9,527 nucleotides of DNA from Methyloceanibacter sp. (GTDB lineage: Bacteria > Pseudomonadota > Alphaproteobacteria > Rhizobiales > Methyloligellaceae), in NCBI GenBank assembly GCA_025449615.1, contig JANWJA010000128.1, positions 1 through 9,527 of the forward strand, given 5' to 3'. The position numbers were made by a program, and so were the translations under genes. Below are positions 1 to 5,919 of this stretch, piece by piece. Under the pieces are notes generated by a model that saw only the letters and a program-made list of their open reading frames with translations, made no database searches and was not told the DNA's origin. How positions within the stretch are numbered: the stretch's first letter is position 1; every line of letters begins with the position of its first letter.

Positions 1-183
1 GATCGCCTTGGAGGCTTCGTTGCGGCGGGCCTGCGCGTCCTGCAATTGTTGAATCGTTCCGCGGCGTTCCTCGTCCAGCTTCAGAATCCGATTCAACAGG
101 CCCCTGGGGTCGTCGAAGGCGCGGTCCTTTAGCCCCTTCACAAAGGCGTCCTGATTGTCACGAATCCATTTGATATCGAGCAC
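1..183 (-). CDS. serS: Seryl-tRNA synthetase, N-terminal part (partial, runs off the window)
   Basis: This is the first 61 codons of serine--tRNA ligase, which charges tRNA-Ser with serine in the cytoplasm. The translation opens (V/M)LDIKWIRDNQDAFVKGLKDR, the standard SerS N-terminus. It then enters a charged helical stretch (about residues 28-61, LNRILKLDEERR and onward) that fits the start of the coiled-coil arm which contacts the long variable arm of tRNA-Ser. The start is GTG at 183-181: no in-frame ATG lies nearby, and the residues after it match the family start exactly. The Shine-Dalgarno is weak (GAG about 9 nt upstream). The catalytic class II core lies beyond position 1. The gene follows the tat cluster, as is common in Alphaproteobacteria, but a 227-nt gap with a repeat element and a likely promoter separates it from the gene upstream. 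The identification is secure. Confidence 0.96.
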   Translation of the reverse strand, partial: MLDIKWIRDNQDAFVKGLKDRAFDDPRGLLNRILKLDEERRGTIQQLQDAQARRNEASKAI

Positions 184-225
184 GGGCTTAACTCTGTCGA
201 TTTTTAACGACTCGTATGTGCTGTC

Positions 226-254
226 CGTATAAGGCGCTCGGCTAGTCTTGTCAT
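226..254 (-). promoter_or_regulatory. Candidate sigma70-type promoter for serS
   Basis: On the minus strand ATGACA (plus 254-249; 5 of 6 matches to TTGACA) is separated by exactly 17 nt from TATACG (plus 231-226; 4 of 6 matches to TATAAT). Transcription would start near position 219, giving a leader of about 36 nt before the serS GTG. It lies just downstream of the palindromic repeat, in the only sizeable gap before serS, so independent transcription of serS is reasonable. This is motif matching by eye. Confidence 0.45.
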
Positions 255-277
255 GGGCTGCCGCGGGTTCATTACCT

Positions 278-389
278 CCTCCCCTCGCGGGGAGGTCGGA
301 TCGCTGCAAGCGAGCCGGGTGGGGGGTTACCGCGCTGCCCTCACCCCACCCGGTGCGCTTCGCGCACCGGCCTCCCCGTCAAGGGGAGG
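278..389. repeat. Composite palindromic repeat (REP/BIME-like), two inverted half-units
   Basis: Two related units of about 50 bp lie head to head. Each has an outer hairpin CCTCCCC-loop-GGGGAGG (278-284/289-295, loop TCGC; 371-377/383-389, loop GTCAA). Each then has a short variable inner hairpin (301-305/309-313 TCGCT/AGCGA on the left; 350-358/362-370 CCGGTGCGC/GCGCACCGG on the right) and the box CCGGGTGGGG. The two boxes pair with each other (315-324 with 344-353). The inner stems differ in sequence but keep pairing, so compensatory change has preserved the fold. That is the signature of REP-type elements, and similar GC-rich intergenic palindromes are frequent in Rhizobiales-like genomes. 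A shorter relative lies at 2711-2744. No open frame in it looks coding. Confidence 0.8.
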
Positions 390-410
390 CAGGAGCAAGT
401 GGTTCGTGCG

Positions 411-638
411 CTAGTCGCCGCCGCCACAGGCGTTCGGACCCCAGTTGGTGGTGTAGTCGCACGGTTGCCAATAGGGATCCACGACCTCGCCTTGATCGGT
501 GTTCTTCTTAGCCCTGTCGGATTGCCATGGACGCTCGATAGTCGTTGCCGTGTGCGGCGGCTTGGCCTTGCGCTGCCCTGCAAGAGCGGGAGGAGAACAG
601 GCCGCAATGACGGCGATGGCCAGCAAAATCCTGTTCAT
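411..638 (-). CDS. Small exported protein or lipoprotein of unknown function
   Basis: This 75-residue protein matches no family I recognise. It begins MNRILLAIAVIAACSPPALAGQ: one Arg, a hydrophobic core, and two possible processing sites. IAAC (residues 11-14) resembles a lipobox, which would lipidate Cys14. ALA-GQ (18-22) is a signal peptidase I site. The mature part is polar and basic (GQRKAKPPHT), with tryptophans in RPW, PYW and NWG and two further cysteines (Cys60, Cys71) near a CGGGD end that could form a disulfide in the periplasm. The start is supported by AAAGGA (plus 646-651) 7 nt before the ATG, which argues that the frame is real. It lies 100 nt after the LssY_C gene, so it may be cotranscribed or have its own promoter; I found no convincing one. 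Reality as a gene is likely; function is unknown. Confidence 0.72.
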   Translation of the reverse strand: MNRILLAIAVIAACSPPALAGQRKAKPPHTATTIERPWQSDRAKKNTDQGEVVDPYWQPCDYTTNWGPNACGGGD

Positions 639-738
639 GTGACGATCCTTTAGGTTTGCCTCCCCTCCATGTAGGTAGCTTCCGCGAGCCGCGCAGGGAC
701 ATTTTCGCCCGATAGAGCAAATGTGAGATCGACGCTTC

Positions 739-1434
739 TTACTTCTCCGGGCGCAATGTCACGATCGCGAGGCGCCCGTCGGTGTGCCAGGGATCGCCGC
801 CGCCGTTCTTGCCCTCGCAATCGGCGTGGAAGCCGTCGCGCCATTCGACCGACTGCGCCCATCCTGCCGCCTTCAATTCGCTCACCAGGCGGTCGCGCTC
901 GGCGTCGACGTCGGGTCCGATATGGTGGGTGACCTGACCCGTGGTGTGGCTCAGGCCCACTTTCTCATCGAAGGTGGCGGCGCCGAACCAGCCTGGGCGG
1001 CTATCATAAAGCTGATCCCATTTCCAGAACCGGACATGGTGGCGTTTTCCCGGGCCACCGGCGAGCGGCTGTTCGAAGGCGAGGTCCTGCTTCCGGCCGA
1101 ACAGAAACAGATTGCTCACCGGCGCATCGTCGTCGGGACGGCGGAAGACGGTGTCGGCGGCGATGCGTACGGAGCTGGTGAAGGTGATCGGGTCGGCGGG
1201 AAACCAGCTGGCGGCGGCCATGGCGCGCACGACATCGCCTTCGCTGCCGACCAGGCCGATATTGACGGGATCGCCGGGATGGCCGTCGCCGGTCTGCGTC
1301 AAGCGGTCGGGTTGGGTGAAAAAAGGGTGACGCCGGAAATGCCGCAGCCAAAGCCGCGGCACGATCAGATAGGCCGCGATCGCCCAAACCAGCAGGATCA
1401 GCAGCAGCGTCTTGGTATCGGGGATATGCAGCAT
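739..1434 (-). CDS. LssY C-terminal domain membrane-anchored protein
   Basis: This 231-residue protein has an N-terminal membrane helix (about residues 9-26, LLLILLVWAIAAYLIVP) followed by a basic cluster RLWLRHFRRHP. A soluble LssY_C-type domain (about 55-230) follows. Recognisable family blocks are DPVNIGLVGSEGDV (55-68), ASWFPADPIT (75-84), APVSNLFLFGRKQDLAFEQP (104-123), RHHVRFW (131-137) and HHIGPDVDAERD (170-181). The domain is named after LssY of Legionella, which is encoded beside a type I secretion locus; its biochemical role is not established. Full-length LssY proteins often carry extra N-terminal membrane or phosphatase-like domains, and this is a short version with one anchor. 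The ATG at 1434 is 8 nt past the tatC stop with a weak ribosome site, so translation is probably coupled to tatC. The adjacency suggests coexpression with Tat, but no Tat role follows from the sequence. Confidence 0.85.
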   Translation of the reverse strand: MLHIPDTKTLLLILLVWAIAAYLIVPRLWLRHFRRHPFFTQPDRLTQTGDGHPGDPVNIGLVGSEGDVVRAMAAASWFPADPITFTSSVRIAADTVFRRPDDDAPVSNLFLFGRKQDLAFEQPLAGGPGKRHHVRFWKWDQLYDSRPGWFGAATFDEKVGLSHTTGQVTHHIGPDVDAERDRLVSELKAAGWAQSVEWRDGFHADCEGKNGGGDPWHTDGRLAIVTLRPEK

Positions 1435-1442
1435 GACGATGC

Positions 1443-2255
1443 TTAGGCCGGTTTCTTGCCCGATTTGGCGGTTGATGCCTTGGCCGCCGACGCCGACGCA
1501 GCGTGGCTTTTCTCGGCGAGCCTCACGGCGTAGATCGAGATCTCGTAGAGCAGGATGGTCGGCAGCGCGAGCGCGATCTGGCTGATCGGATCGGGCGGCG
1601 TCAGCACTGCAGCAACCACGAATACGGCGAGGATGGCGTGTTTCCGCTTCGACCTCAGCCCGTCCGCAGTGACGAGCCCGGCGCGCGCCAGCAACGTCAG
1701 CAGCACCGGCAATTGGAAGCAGATGCCGAAGCCCAGGATCAGCGCCATGATCAGCGAGAGATATTCGCTCACTTTGGCGGTGAGCTGGATCTGCACCTGA
1801 TCGCCGCCAGTCTGCTGCATGGACAGGAAAAACTTCATGGCGAGCGGCATGGCGGCGAAATAGACGAGGGCGGCACCCATCAAGAACAGAATCGGTGTGG
1901 CAATCAGGAACGGCAGGAAGGCTTTGCGCTCGCTCTTATAGAGGCCCGGCGCCACGAACATGTAAATCTGCGAGGCGATGATGGGAAAGGCGAGGAAGAT
2001 GGCGCCGAACAGAGCGAGCTTCACCTCGGTGAAGAAGAATTCCTGCGGCGCGGTGTAGATCATCTCGATCGGCGCATTGGCGCCAGCCGCCCAGCGATAG
2101 GGCCAGAGCAGGAGATTGTAAATCGGCTTAGCGAAATAGAGACAGACAAGGAAGGCGGCAAAGGTTGCCAGCACCGCCCAGATCAGCCGCTTGCGGAGCT
2201 CGATCAGATGCTCCATCAGGGGCGCTTTGGTGGCCTCGATGTCGTCATGCGTCAT
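1443..2255 (-). CDS. tatC: Sec-independent (twin-arginine) translocase subunit TatC
   Basis: TatC is the multi-spanning inner-membrane receptor that, with TatB, binds twin-arginine signal peptides and recruits TatA to export folded proteins. The 270 residues carry the family marks: MEHLIELRKRL (14-24, with the conserved Glu15 of the signal-peptide site), APQEFFFTEVK (68-79), FVAPGLYKSERK (100-111, whose Glu109 aligns with E. coli Glu103), SEYLSL (163-168, Glu164 aligning with E. coli Glu170) and LTPPDPISQ (218-226). About six hydrophobic segments are visible, as expected. The C-terminal tail after residue 249 is Ala/Ser/Lys-rich and probably disordered. The start ATG overlaps the tatB stop in ATGA (2252-2255), giving translational coupling and fixed B:C stoichiometry. 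The next gene begins 8 nt after its stop. Confidence 0.97.
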   Translation of the reverse strand: MTHDDIEATKAPLMEHLIELRKRLIWAVLATFAAFLVCLYFAKPIYNLLLWPYRWAAGANAPIEMIYTAPQEFFFTEVKLALFGAIFLAFPIIASQIYMFVAPGLYKSERKAFLPFLIATPILFLMGAALVYFAAMPLAMKFFLSMQQTGGDQVQIQLTAKVSEYLSLIMALILGFGICFQLPVLLTLLARAGLVTADGLRSKRKHAILAVFVVAAVLTPPDPISQIALALPTILLYEISIYAVRLAEKSHAASASAAKASTAKSGKKPA

Positions 2256-2662
2256 GGCTTCTTGCCTCGTGACGACTCCGGCTTGGGTTTCTTGGCGCGG
2301 CTCGGTTTGCTTGACTTGTTGCTGGTCTTGGCCGGTTTCTTCTTCGGCTTAGGCTTTGGCGCTGCGGCAACCGGCTTTACTTCCGGCGTCGAGCCCGCAG
2401 GCGATGGATTGGGCAGCATCAGCGGTTTGTCGATCGGCGCATTCAAATCATCGCGCACGCTATGCATGGCTTTTCTGACTTCTTCGATTTCGGCCTCGCG
2501 CATGGCGTCATCGAACTGGCGCTGGAAGTCGGCGGCCATGCGGCGCAGCTTGCCGGCATAAGAGCCGAAAGTGCGCATCATGCGCGGCAGGTCCTTCGGC
2601 CCCACCACGATGATGGCGACGACGGCGATGACGAGGAGCTCCGACCAGCCAATATCGAACAT
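2252..2662 (-). CDS. tatB: Sec-independent protein translocase subunit TatB
   Basis: This 136-residue protein forms the TatBC receptor complex at the inner membrane. It opens MFDIGWSELLVIAVVAIIVVGP, the TatB pattern: a short membrane helix (about residues 5-20) with the conserved Glu8, then the Gly21-Pro22 hinge. An amphipathic, charged helix follows (KDLPRMMRTFGSYAGKLRR onward, to about residue 72). The C-terminal tail (about 95-136) is extremely rich in Lys, Pro and Ser and probably disordered. Position before tatC, the GP hinge and Glu8 separate it from TatA. The start codon is fixed by the family N-terminus, but the upstream bases (AAACAAACCCC) offer no Shine-Dalgarno, and a strong hairpin lies about 50 nt upstream. 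Expression may therefore depend on tatA mRNA context. It overlaps tatC by 4 nt. Confidence 0.95.
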   Translation of the reverse strand: MFDIGWSELLVIAVVAIIVVGPKDLPRMMRTFGSYAGKLRRMAADFQRQFDDAMREAEIEEVRKAMHSVRDDLNAPIDKPLMLPNPSPAGSTPEVKPVAAAPKPKPKKKPAKTSNKSSKPSRAKKPKPESSRGKKP

Positions 2663-2700
2663 GGGGTTTGTTTAGCCCGGTGACGCTGCTTTGGCGATGC

Positions 2701-2756
2701 CGAAACAAAGCCCCCCACCCGGCGCGCAAGCGCGCCGGGTGGGGTGAGGCGAAACA
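2701..2756 (-). repeat. Strong hairpin of the palindromic repeat family between tatA and tatB; possible attenuator
   Basis: Arms CCCCACCCGGCGCGC (2713-2727) and GCGCGCCGGGTGGGG (2730-2744) are perfectly complementary over 15 bp, leaving AA in the loop (realistically 14 bp and a 4-nt loop). The CCGGGTGGGGTGAG edge is the same box as in the element at 278-389, but the outer CCTCCCC hairpins are missing. On the transcribed strand the stem is followed by GGCTTTGTTTCG, an imperfect T-rich tract. The 7-bp word CGAAACA occurs on both sides (2701-2707 and 2750-2756), which may be an insertion scar or chance. It lies in the 117-nt gap between the tatA stop and tatB start. The structure is certain; its role (partial terminator, 3' stabiliser of tatA mRNA, or inert repeat) is inference. 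Confidence 0.75.
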
Positions 2757-2779
2757 GTCAAGCGGGAATTGAGTATCGT

Positions 2780-3046
2780 TTAGCTCGTCTTGCGGCTCCG
2801 CGCCGACTTGGCGCTGGAGGTCTTGGCGCGAGAGGCTGTCTTGGCGCGCTGCGGGGACGCACGTTTGTGCTCGATCGCCTTGGGCGCAGGACGGGCCGGC
2901 GCCTCTTCTTCGTCCTCGCTGATGCCCTTCTTGAAGCTCTTGATGCCCTGGGCCACGTCGCCCATCAGCTCGGAAATCTTGCCGCGGCCGAACAGCAGCA
3001 CGAACAGCACCAAAACGATAAGGATATGCGACCAGCTGAGGCCCAT
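2780..3046 (-). CDS. tatA: Sec-independent protein translocase subunit TatA
   Basis: TatA oligomerises in the inner membrane to form the transport pathway for folded Tat substrates. The 88 residues open [20 protein letters not shown], a single membrane helix (about 5-19), followed by the diagnostic FGRGK (19-23) and the amphipathic helix [19 protein letters not shown] (24-42). An acidic patch SEDEEEA and a basic, Ser/Ala/Arg-rich tail (about 60-88) complete it; the length and layout are typical of alphaproteobacterial TatA. The ATG at 3046 is preceded 7 nt upstream by a perfect AGGAG, much the best ribosome site in the cluster, consistent with the excess of TatA over TatB and TatC known in other bacteria. 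It begins 66 nt after the ABC ATPase stop. Confidence 0.96.
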   Translation of the reverse strand: MGLSWSHILIVLVLFVLLFGRGKISELMGDVAQGIKSFKKGISEDEEEAPARPAPKAIEHKRASPQRAKTASRAKTSSAKSARSRKTS

Positions 3047-3112
3047 GCTTCGTCTCCTAGGCGGGATTCGTCCGCACTATGGCAGTAAAGCGGATAGTCC
3101 CGCAAGCGAGCC

Positions 3113-4282
3113 TTACTCCGCCGGAAAGACGAGAACTGCGCTCGCATCGACGCTGACGCCAAGCTCGGTGCCGGGAGGCGGCGCGTCGCTTTCGCGCACC
3201 CGCGCCAGGATCGGCGCGTCCAGGCCCTGCACGGCAAGCTCGACCAGCGCATTGTCGCCGAGGAAGCGCTGGTGCAGCGCCCGCGCCGGGATGCCCTCGC
3301 CCGCAGGCAACAAGCGGACGCCGCGCTGCCGGATGCAAGCAATCGCGGCTGAGCCTTCGGCAAAGCCCGGCGCCGCGAAGCTGCCGAGCGCGGTGACGGC
3401 ATTGCCTTTTTTGATTAAGGCCGGGACCTCGTTCAAATCGGAGAACGCCCGCGCGGTCAGAATGTCCTTCGGGTTGCGATAGAGGTCGAGCGCGGTGCCG
3501 ATCTGAGCGATCCGGCCTTCCCGCATCAGCGCCACGCGGTCGCCCATGCGCATGGCTTCCTCGGCATCGTGAGTGACGACGATCGAGGTCGCCCGCGTCT
3601 CGTTCAGGATCGCGAGCGTCTCCTCCCGCATCTTTTCCCGCAAGCGCGGGTCGAGACCGGAGAACGGCTCGTCCATCAGCAGCACCCCGGGCCTTGGCGC
3701 GATGGCGCGCGCAAGCGCCACACGCTGCTGCTCGCCGCCCGAGAGAATATGCGGATATTCGTTGGCGTAATGGGCGAGACCGACGCGATCGAGCGCTGCC
3801 AGCGCTTCGAGCTTCGCCTCGCTCCGCGTCAGCGATTTCAGGCCGAAGGCGACGTTGTCGAGAATGGAAAGATGCGGGAAGAGCGCGAAGTCCTGAAACA
3901 TCAGACCGACGCCCCGCTTCTCCGGCGGCACGAAGCGGTTGGGACCTGCGACTTCTTGCCCGTCGATGAGCACGCGGCCGGCGCTTGGCCGCTCCACACC
4001 TGAGGCTATCCTGAGCAGCGTGGTCTTGCCGCATCCGGAGGGTCCCACCAGGCAGACGATCTCGCCAGGCGCCACGTCGAGGCTGACATTATCGAGCGCG
4101 AGCTTGCCGTCGAAGTCGCGCGACACGCCCTCGAAGGTTAATTGCGCGGCGAAGGTGACGGCGGCTTTGCCACGCCCGCGGCTGGGGCGCCGTTCTTTCC
4201 GCTTTGCGGCGGCGTTGTTCAGGAACGAAAACACGGAAGCTGGTCTACGCTGTCGCGTAGGCTCAGTGCAACAGCCGCGCAA
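3113..4282 (-). CDS. Solitary ABC transporter ATP-binding protein, FbpC/PotA-like
   Basis: This cytoplasmic ATPase subunit is of the type that drives iron(III), polyamine or similar importers. Numbered from the longest frame it shows Walker A GPSGCGKTT (80-88), Q-loop Gln130 (MFQD), signature LSGGEQQR (180-187), Walker B LLMDEP (201-206), D-loop SGLD (208-211) and switch His238 (VVTHDAEEAMRMGDR). A C-terminal regulatory region of TOBE type follows (about 300-389). All ATPase motifs are intact. No permease or binding-protein gene is next to it; it sits alone between scpB and tatA. The start is unsettled: TTG at 4282 lies 5 nt after the scpB stop, while GTG at 4234 gives MFSFLNN; neither has a strong ribosome site and I lean to 4234. 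Either start leaves a basic extension (KRKERRPSRGRGK) before the first strand of the domain, longer than usual. The transported substrate cannot be told from this sequence. Confidence 0.88.
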   Translation of the reverse strand: MRGCCTEPTRQRRPASVFSFLNNAAAKRKERRPSRGRGKAAVTFAAQLTFEGVSRDFDGKLALDNVSLDVAPGEIVCLVGPSGCGKTTLLRIASGVERPSAGRVLIDGQEVAGPNRFVPPEKRGVGLMFQDFALFPHLSILDNVAFGLKSLTRSEAKLEALAALDRVGLAHYANEYPHILSGGEQQRVALARAIAPRPGVLLMDEPFSGLDPRLREKMREETLAILNETRATSIVVTHDAEEAMRMGDRVALMREGRIAQIGTALDLYRNPKDILTARAFSDLNEVPALIKKGNAVTALGSFAAPGFAEGSAAIACIRQRGVRLLPAGEGIPARALHQRFLGDNALVELAVQGLDAPILARVRESDAPPPGTELGVSVDASAVLVFPAE

Positions 4283-4287
4283 TGCCG

Positions 4288-5049
4288 TTATTCGTCGGAA
4301 CTCAGCCCTTCTTCGTCTTCACCAAGCGGTTCGTCCTCGAGCGGATCCTCGTCCTCGCGGAGGTCGGGGGCGTCGTTCGGGTTTGGCATAGAGAAGCCGG
4401 CAGGCAGCGTCGAATCGAGCAGCCCCGCCCCCTTCAGCTCGTTCAGGCCTGGAAGGTCGCTGATCTGGTCGAAGCCGAAATGAGCGAGGAAGGCTTCCGT
4501 GGTGCCATAGGTCACAGGCCGACCGGGCGCGCGGCGGCGGCCACGGAGCTTGATCCAGCCGGTCTCCAACAGCACGTCGAGCGTTCCCTTCGAGGTCGAG
4601 ACGCCGCGGATCTCTTCGATCTCGGCGCGGGTCACGGGCTGGTGGTAGGCGATGATGGCGAGCGTTTCCAGCGCCGCGCGCGACAGGCGCCGCTGCTCGA
4701 CGGCCTGACGCTCGAGCAGAAAGGCGAGATCGTCGGCGGTGCGGAACGCCCATTTGCCGGCGACGCGGACGAGATTGACGCCTCGACCCGCATAAAGCCC
4801 TTGCAGCTCTTCGAGCAGCGCCACGACGTCCTCCCCGGAAGCGAAATGCTCTTTCAGCGTCGCCTCATCCAGAGGCTCTGGCGCGGCGAACAGCAACGCC
4901 TCGATGATGCGCAGCTTCTCGCTGCGGTCGGCGGACGGCAGCGCGCGCAAATTTGACCGTGCCGGGAACGGCAATAAGAGGCTGCGCCTTTTCTGGTCGC
5001 TGTCAGCGGGGTCCATGTCAATCGCTCGGTCGAGATTTGGCGGGTTCAT
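4288..5049 (-). CDS. scpB: Segregation and condensation protein ScpB
   Basis: ScpB is the dimeric winged-helix partner that binds the ScpA kleisin in the SMC-ScpAB condensin, which organises and separates newly replicated chromosomes. The 253 residues include a first winged helix (about 44-105, from EKLRIIEALLFAAPEPL) and a second (about 120-197, with LSRAALETLAIIAYHQPVTR and GRPVTYGTTEAFLAHFG). A short GLNELK segment follows, then a strongly acidic tail (about 229-253, REDEDPLEDE and onward). The N-terminal 43 residues before the first domain are an extension compared with many ScpB proteins. The ATG at 5049 is supported by AAAAGGA 9 nt upstream; the later ATG at 5016 has no such site. It begins 30 nt after the scpA stop and ends 5 nt before the earliest possible start of the ABC ATPase gene, pointing to a shared transcript. 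Confidence 0.95.
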   Translation of the reverse strand: MNPPNLDRAIDMDPADSDQKRRSLLLPFPARSNLRALPSADRSEKLRIIEALLFAAPEPLDEATLKEHFASGEDVVALLEELQGLYAGRGVNLVRVAGKWAFRTADDLAFLLERQAVEQRRLSRAALETLAIIAYHQPVTRAEIEEIRGVSTSKGTLDVLLETGWIKLRGRRRAPGRPVTYGTTEAFLAHFGFDQISDLPGLNELKGAGLLDSTLPAGFSMPNPNDAPDLREDEDPLEDEPLGEDEEGLSSDE

Positions 5050-5079
5050 TGTGACGAATCCTTTTTGTTGTTAACGCCC

Positions 5080-5919
5080 TCAAGCGGCTTTGGTGCGGCG
5101 ACGAACAAGAAGTGGTGCGAAGAATTTGCTTTGCCTGATTTCAAGCGCGCCTTCGCGGGTGAGTTCAAGCGTTGCGGTGAAACTCGAGGCGAGTGCAGTG
5201 CGCCGGAGCTCAGGTTCATAGAGAAACTCGGCGAGAAGCTGATCGAGCGCCGCCCAATCGCCGGAGACGCCGAGCAGACGCTCGAGCTCGCTTCGCGCCT
5301 CTTTGATCGACCACACCGTGCGCGGCGGCAATTTCCAGCTGGTAATTGCGGTGCGCTGGCGCTGTTGCGAATAGGCTTTCAGCAGATCGTAGACATTGGC
5401 CCCGAATTGGCTATTCCTGGTGATGTGGATTGGCTCCGGCATGCCGCGAGCGAAAACGTCGCGGCCCAAGCGCTTCCGCGTCATCAACTGCGCCGCGGCG
5501 TCGCGCATGGCATGGAGACGCTGCAGCCTGAAGGCGAGCAAGGCCGCAAGCTCCTCGCCGGTTGGCTCACCCTCCTCGCCTGTCTCGGACGGCAGCAACA
5601 GCTTCGATTTCAGGAACGCCAGCCACGCCGCCATGACGAGATAGTCGGCGGCGATTTCGAGCCGGAGCGAGCGTGCCTCGGAGATGAATTGCAGATATTG
5701 CTCGGCAAGCGCGAGCACGGAAATTCGCGCGAGATCGACTTTCTGCGTGCGCGCCAGCATCAACAGAAGATCGAGCGGTCCCTCGAAGCCTTCGACGTCG
5801 ATCACCAAGGTCTCGCCGGGATCGAGCGCTTCGCGGCCTTCGTCCTCCCACAACACGCTGTCGTTGGGCGCGCCGGTCTCGTCGTGCTCTTGCGCCGTCG
5901 TTGTCTCGTCAGCGCTCAT
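5080..5919 (-). CDS. scpA: Segregation and condensation protein ScpA (kleisin)
   Basis: ScpA is the kleisin subunit that bridges the two SMC heads and binds ScpB in the chromosome-condensation complex. The 279-residue protein begins with an acidic lead (residues 1-38) and then the diagnostic kleisin motif FEGPLDLLL (45-53). The helical block VDLARISVLALAEQYL (61-76) and the conserved YLVMAAWLAFLKSKLLLP (93-110) follow. A variable middle and a C-terminal winged-helix region (about 225-275, FLYEPELRR to FFAPLLVRR) that docks on the SMC head complete it. Length and order are normal for the family. Its ATG overlaps the nagZ stop in ATGA (5916-5919), so it is translationally coupled to nagZ, and scpB follows after 30 nt. 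No domain is missing. Confidence 0.96.
   Translation of the reverse strand: MSADETTTAQEHDETGAPNDSVLWEDEGREALDPGETLVIDVEGFEGPLDLLLMLARTQKVDLARISVLALAEQYLQFISEARSLRLEIAADYLVMAAWLAFLKSKLLLPSETGEEGEPTGEELAALLAFRLQRLHAMRDAAAQLMTRKRLGRDVFARGMPEPIHITRNSQFGANVYDLLKAYSQQRQRTAITSWKLPPRTVWSIKEARSELERLLGVSGDWAALDQLLAEFLYEPELRRTALASSFTATLELTREGALEIRQSKFFAPLLVRRRTKAA

Noticed and set aside
350..389. Intrinsic terminator after the small exported protein gene
   Set aside because: Stable stems are present but no T tract follows them on the minus strand; the repeat-element explanation fits better.
784..1446. 220-codon plus-strand open frame opposite the LssY_C gene
   Set aside because: The minus-strand frame carries conserved LssY_C blocks and a membrane helix; the plus frame has only biased composition.
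1503..2561. 352-codon plus-strand open frame opposite tatC and tatB
   Set aside because: It lies antisense to two unmistakable genes, is rich in Arg, Gln, Glu and Gly as expected from the reverse of GC-biased codons, and shows no recognisable domain.
3047..3112. Possible promoter in front of tatA (TTGCGG with CATAGT)
   Set aside because: The -35 match is only 3 of 6 and the spacing is 18; this is no better than expected by chance in a gap this size, so it was not annotated.
3057..4034. 325-codon minus-strand frame overlapping the ABC ATPase gene in another register
   Set aside because: Its translation is extremely Arg/Ala-rich without motifs, while the overlapping frame contains every ABC ATPase motif.
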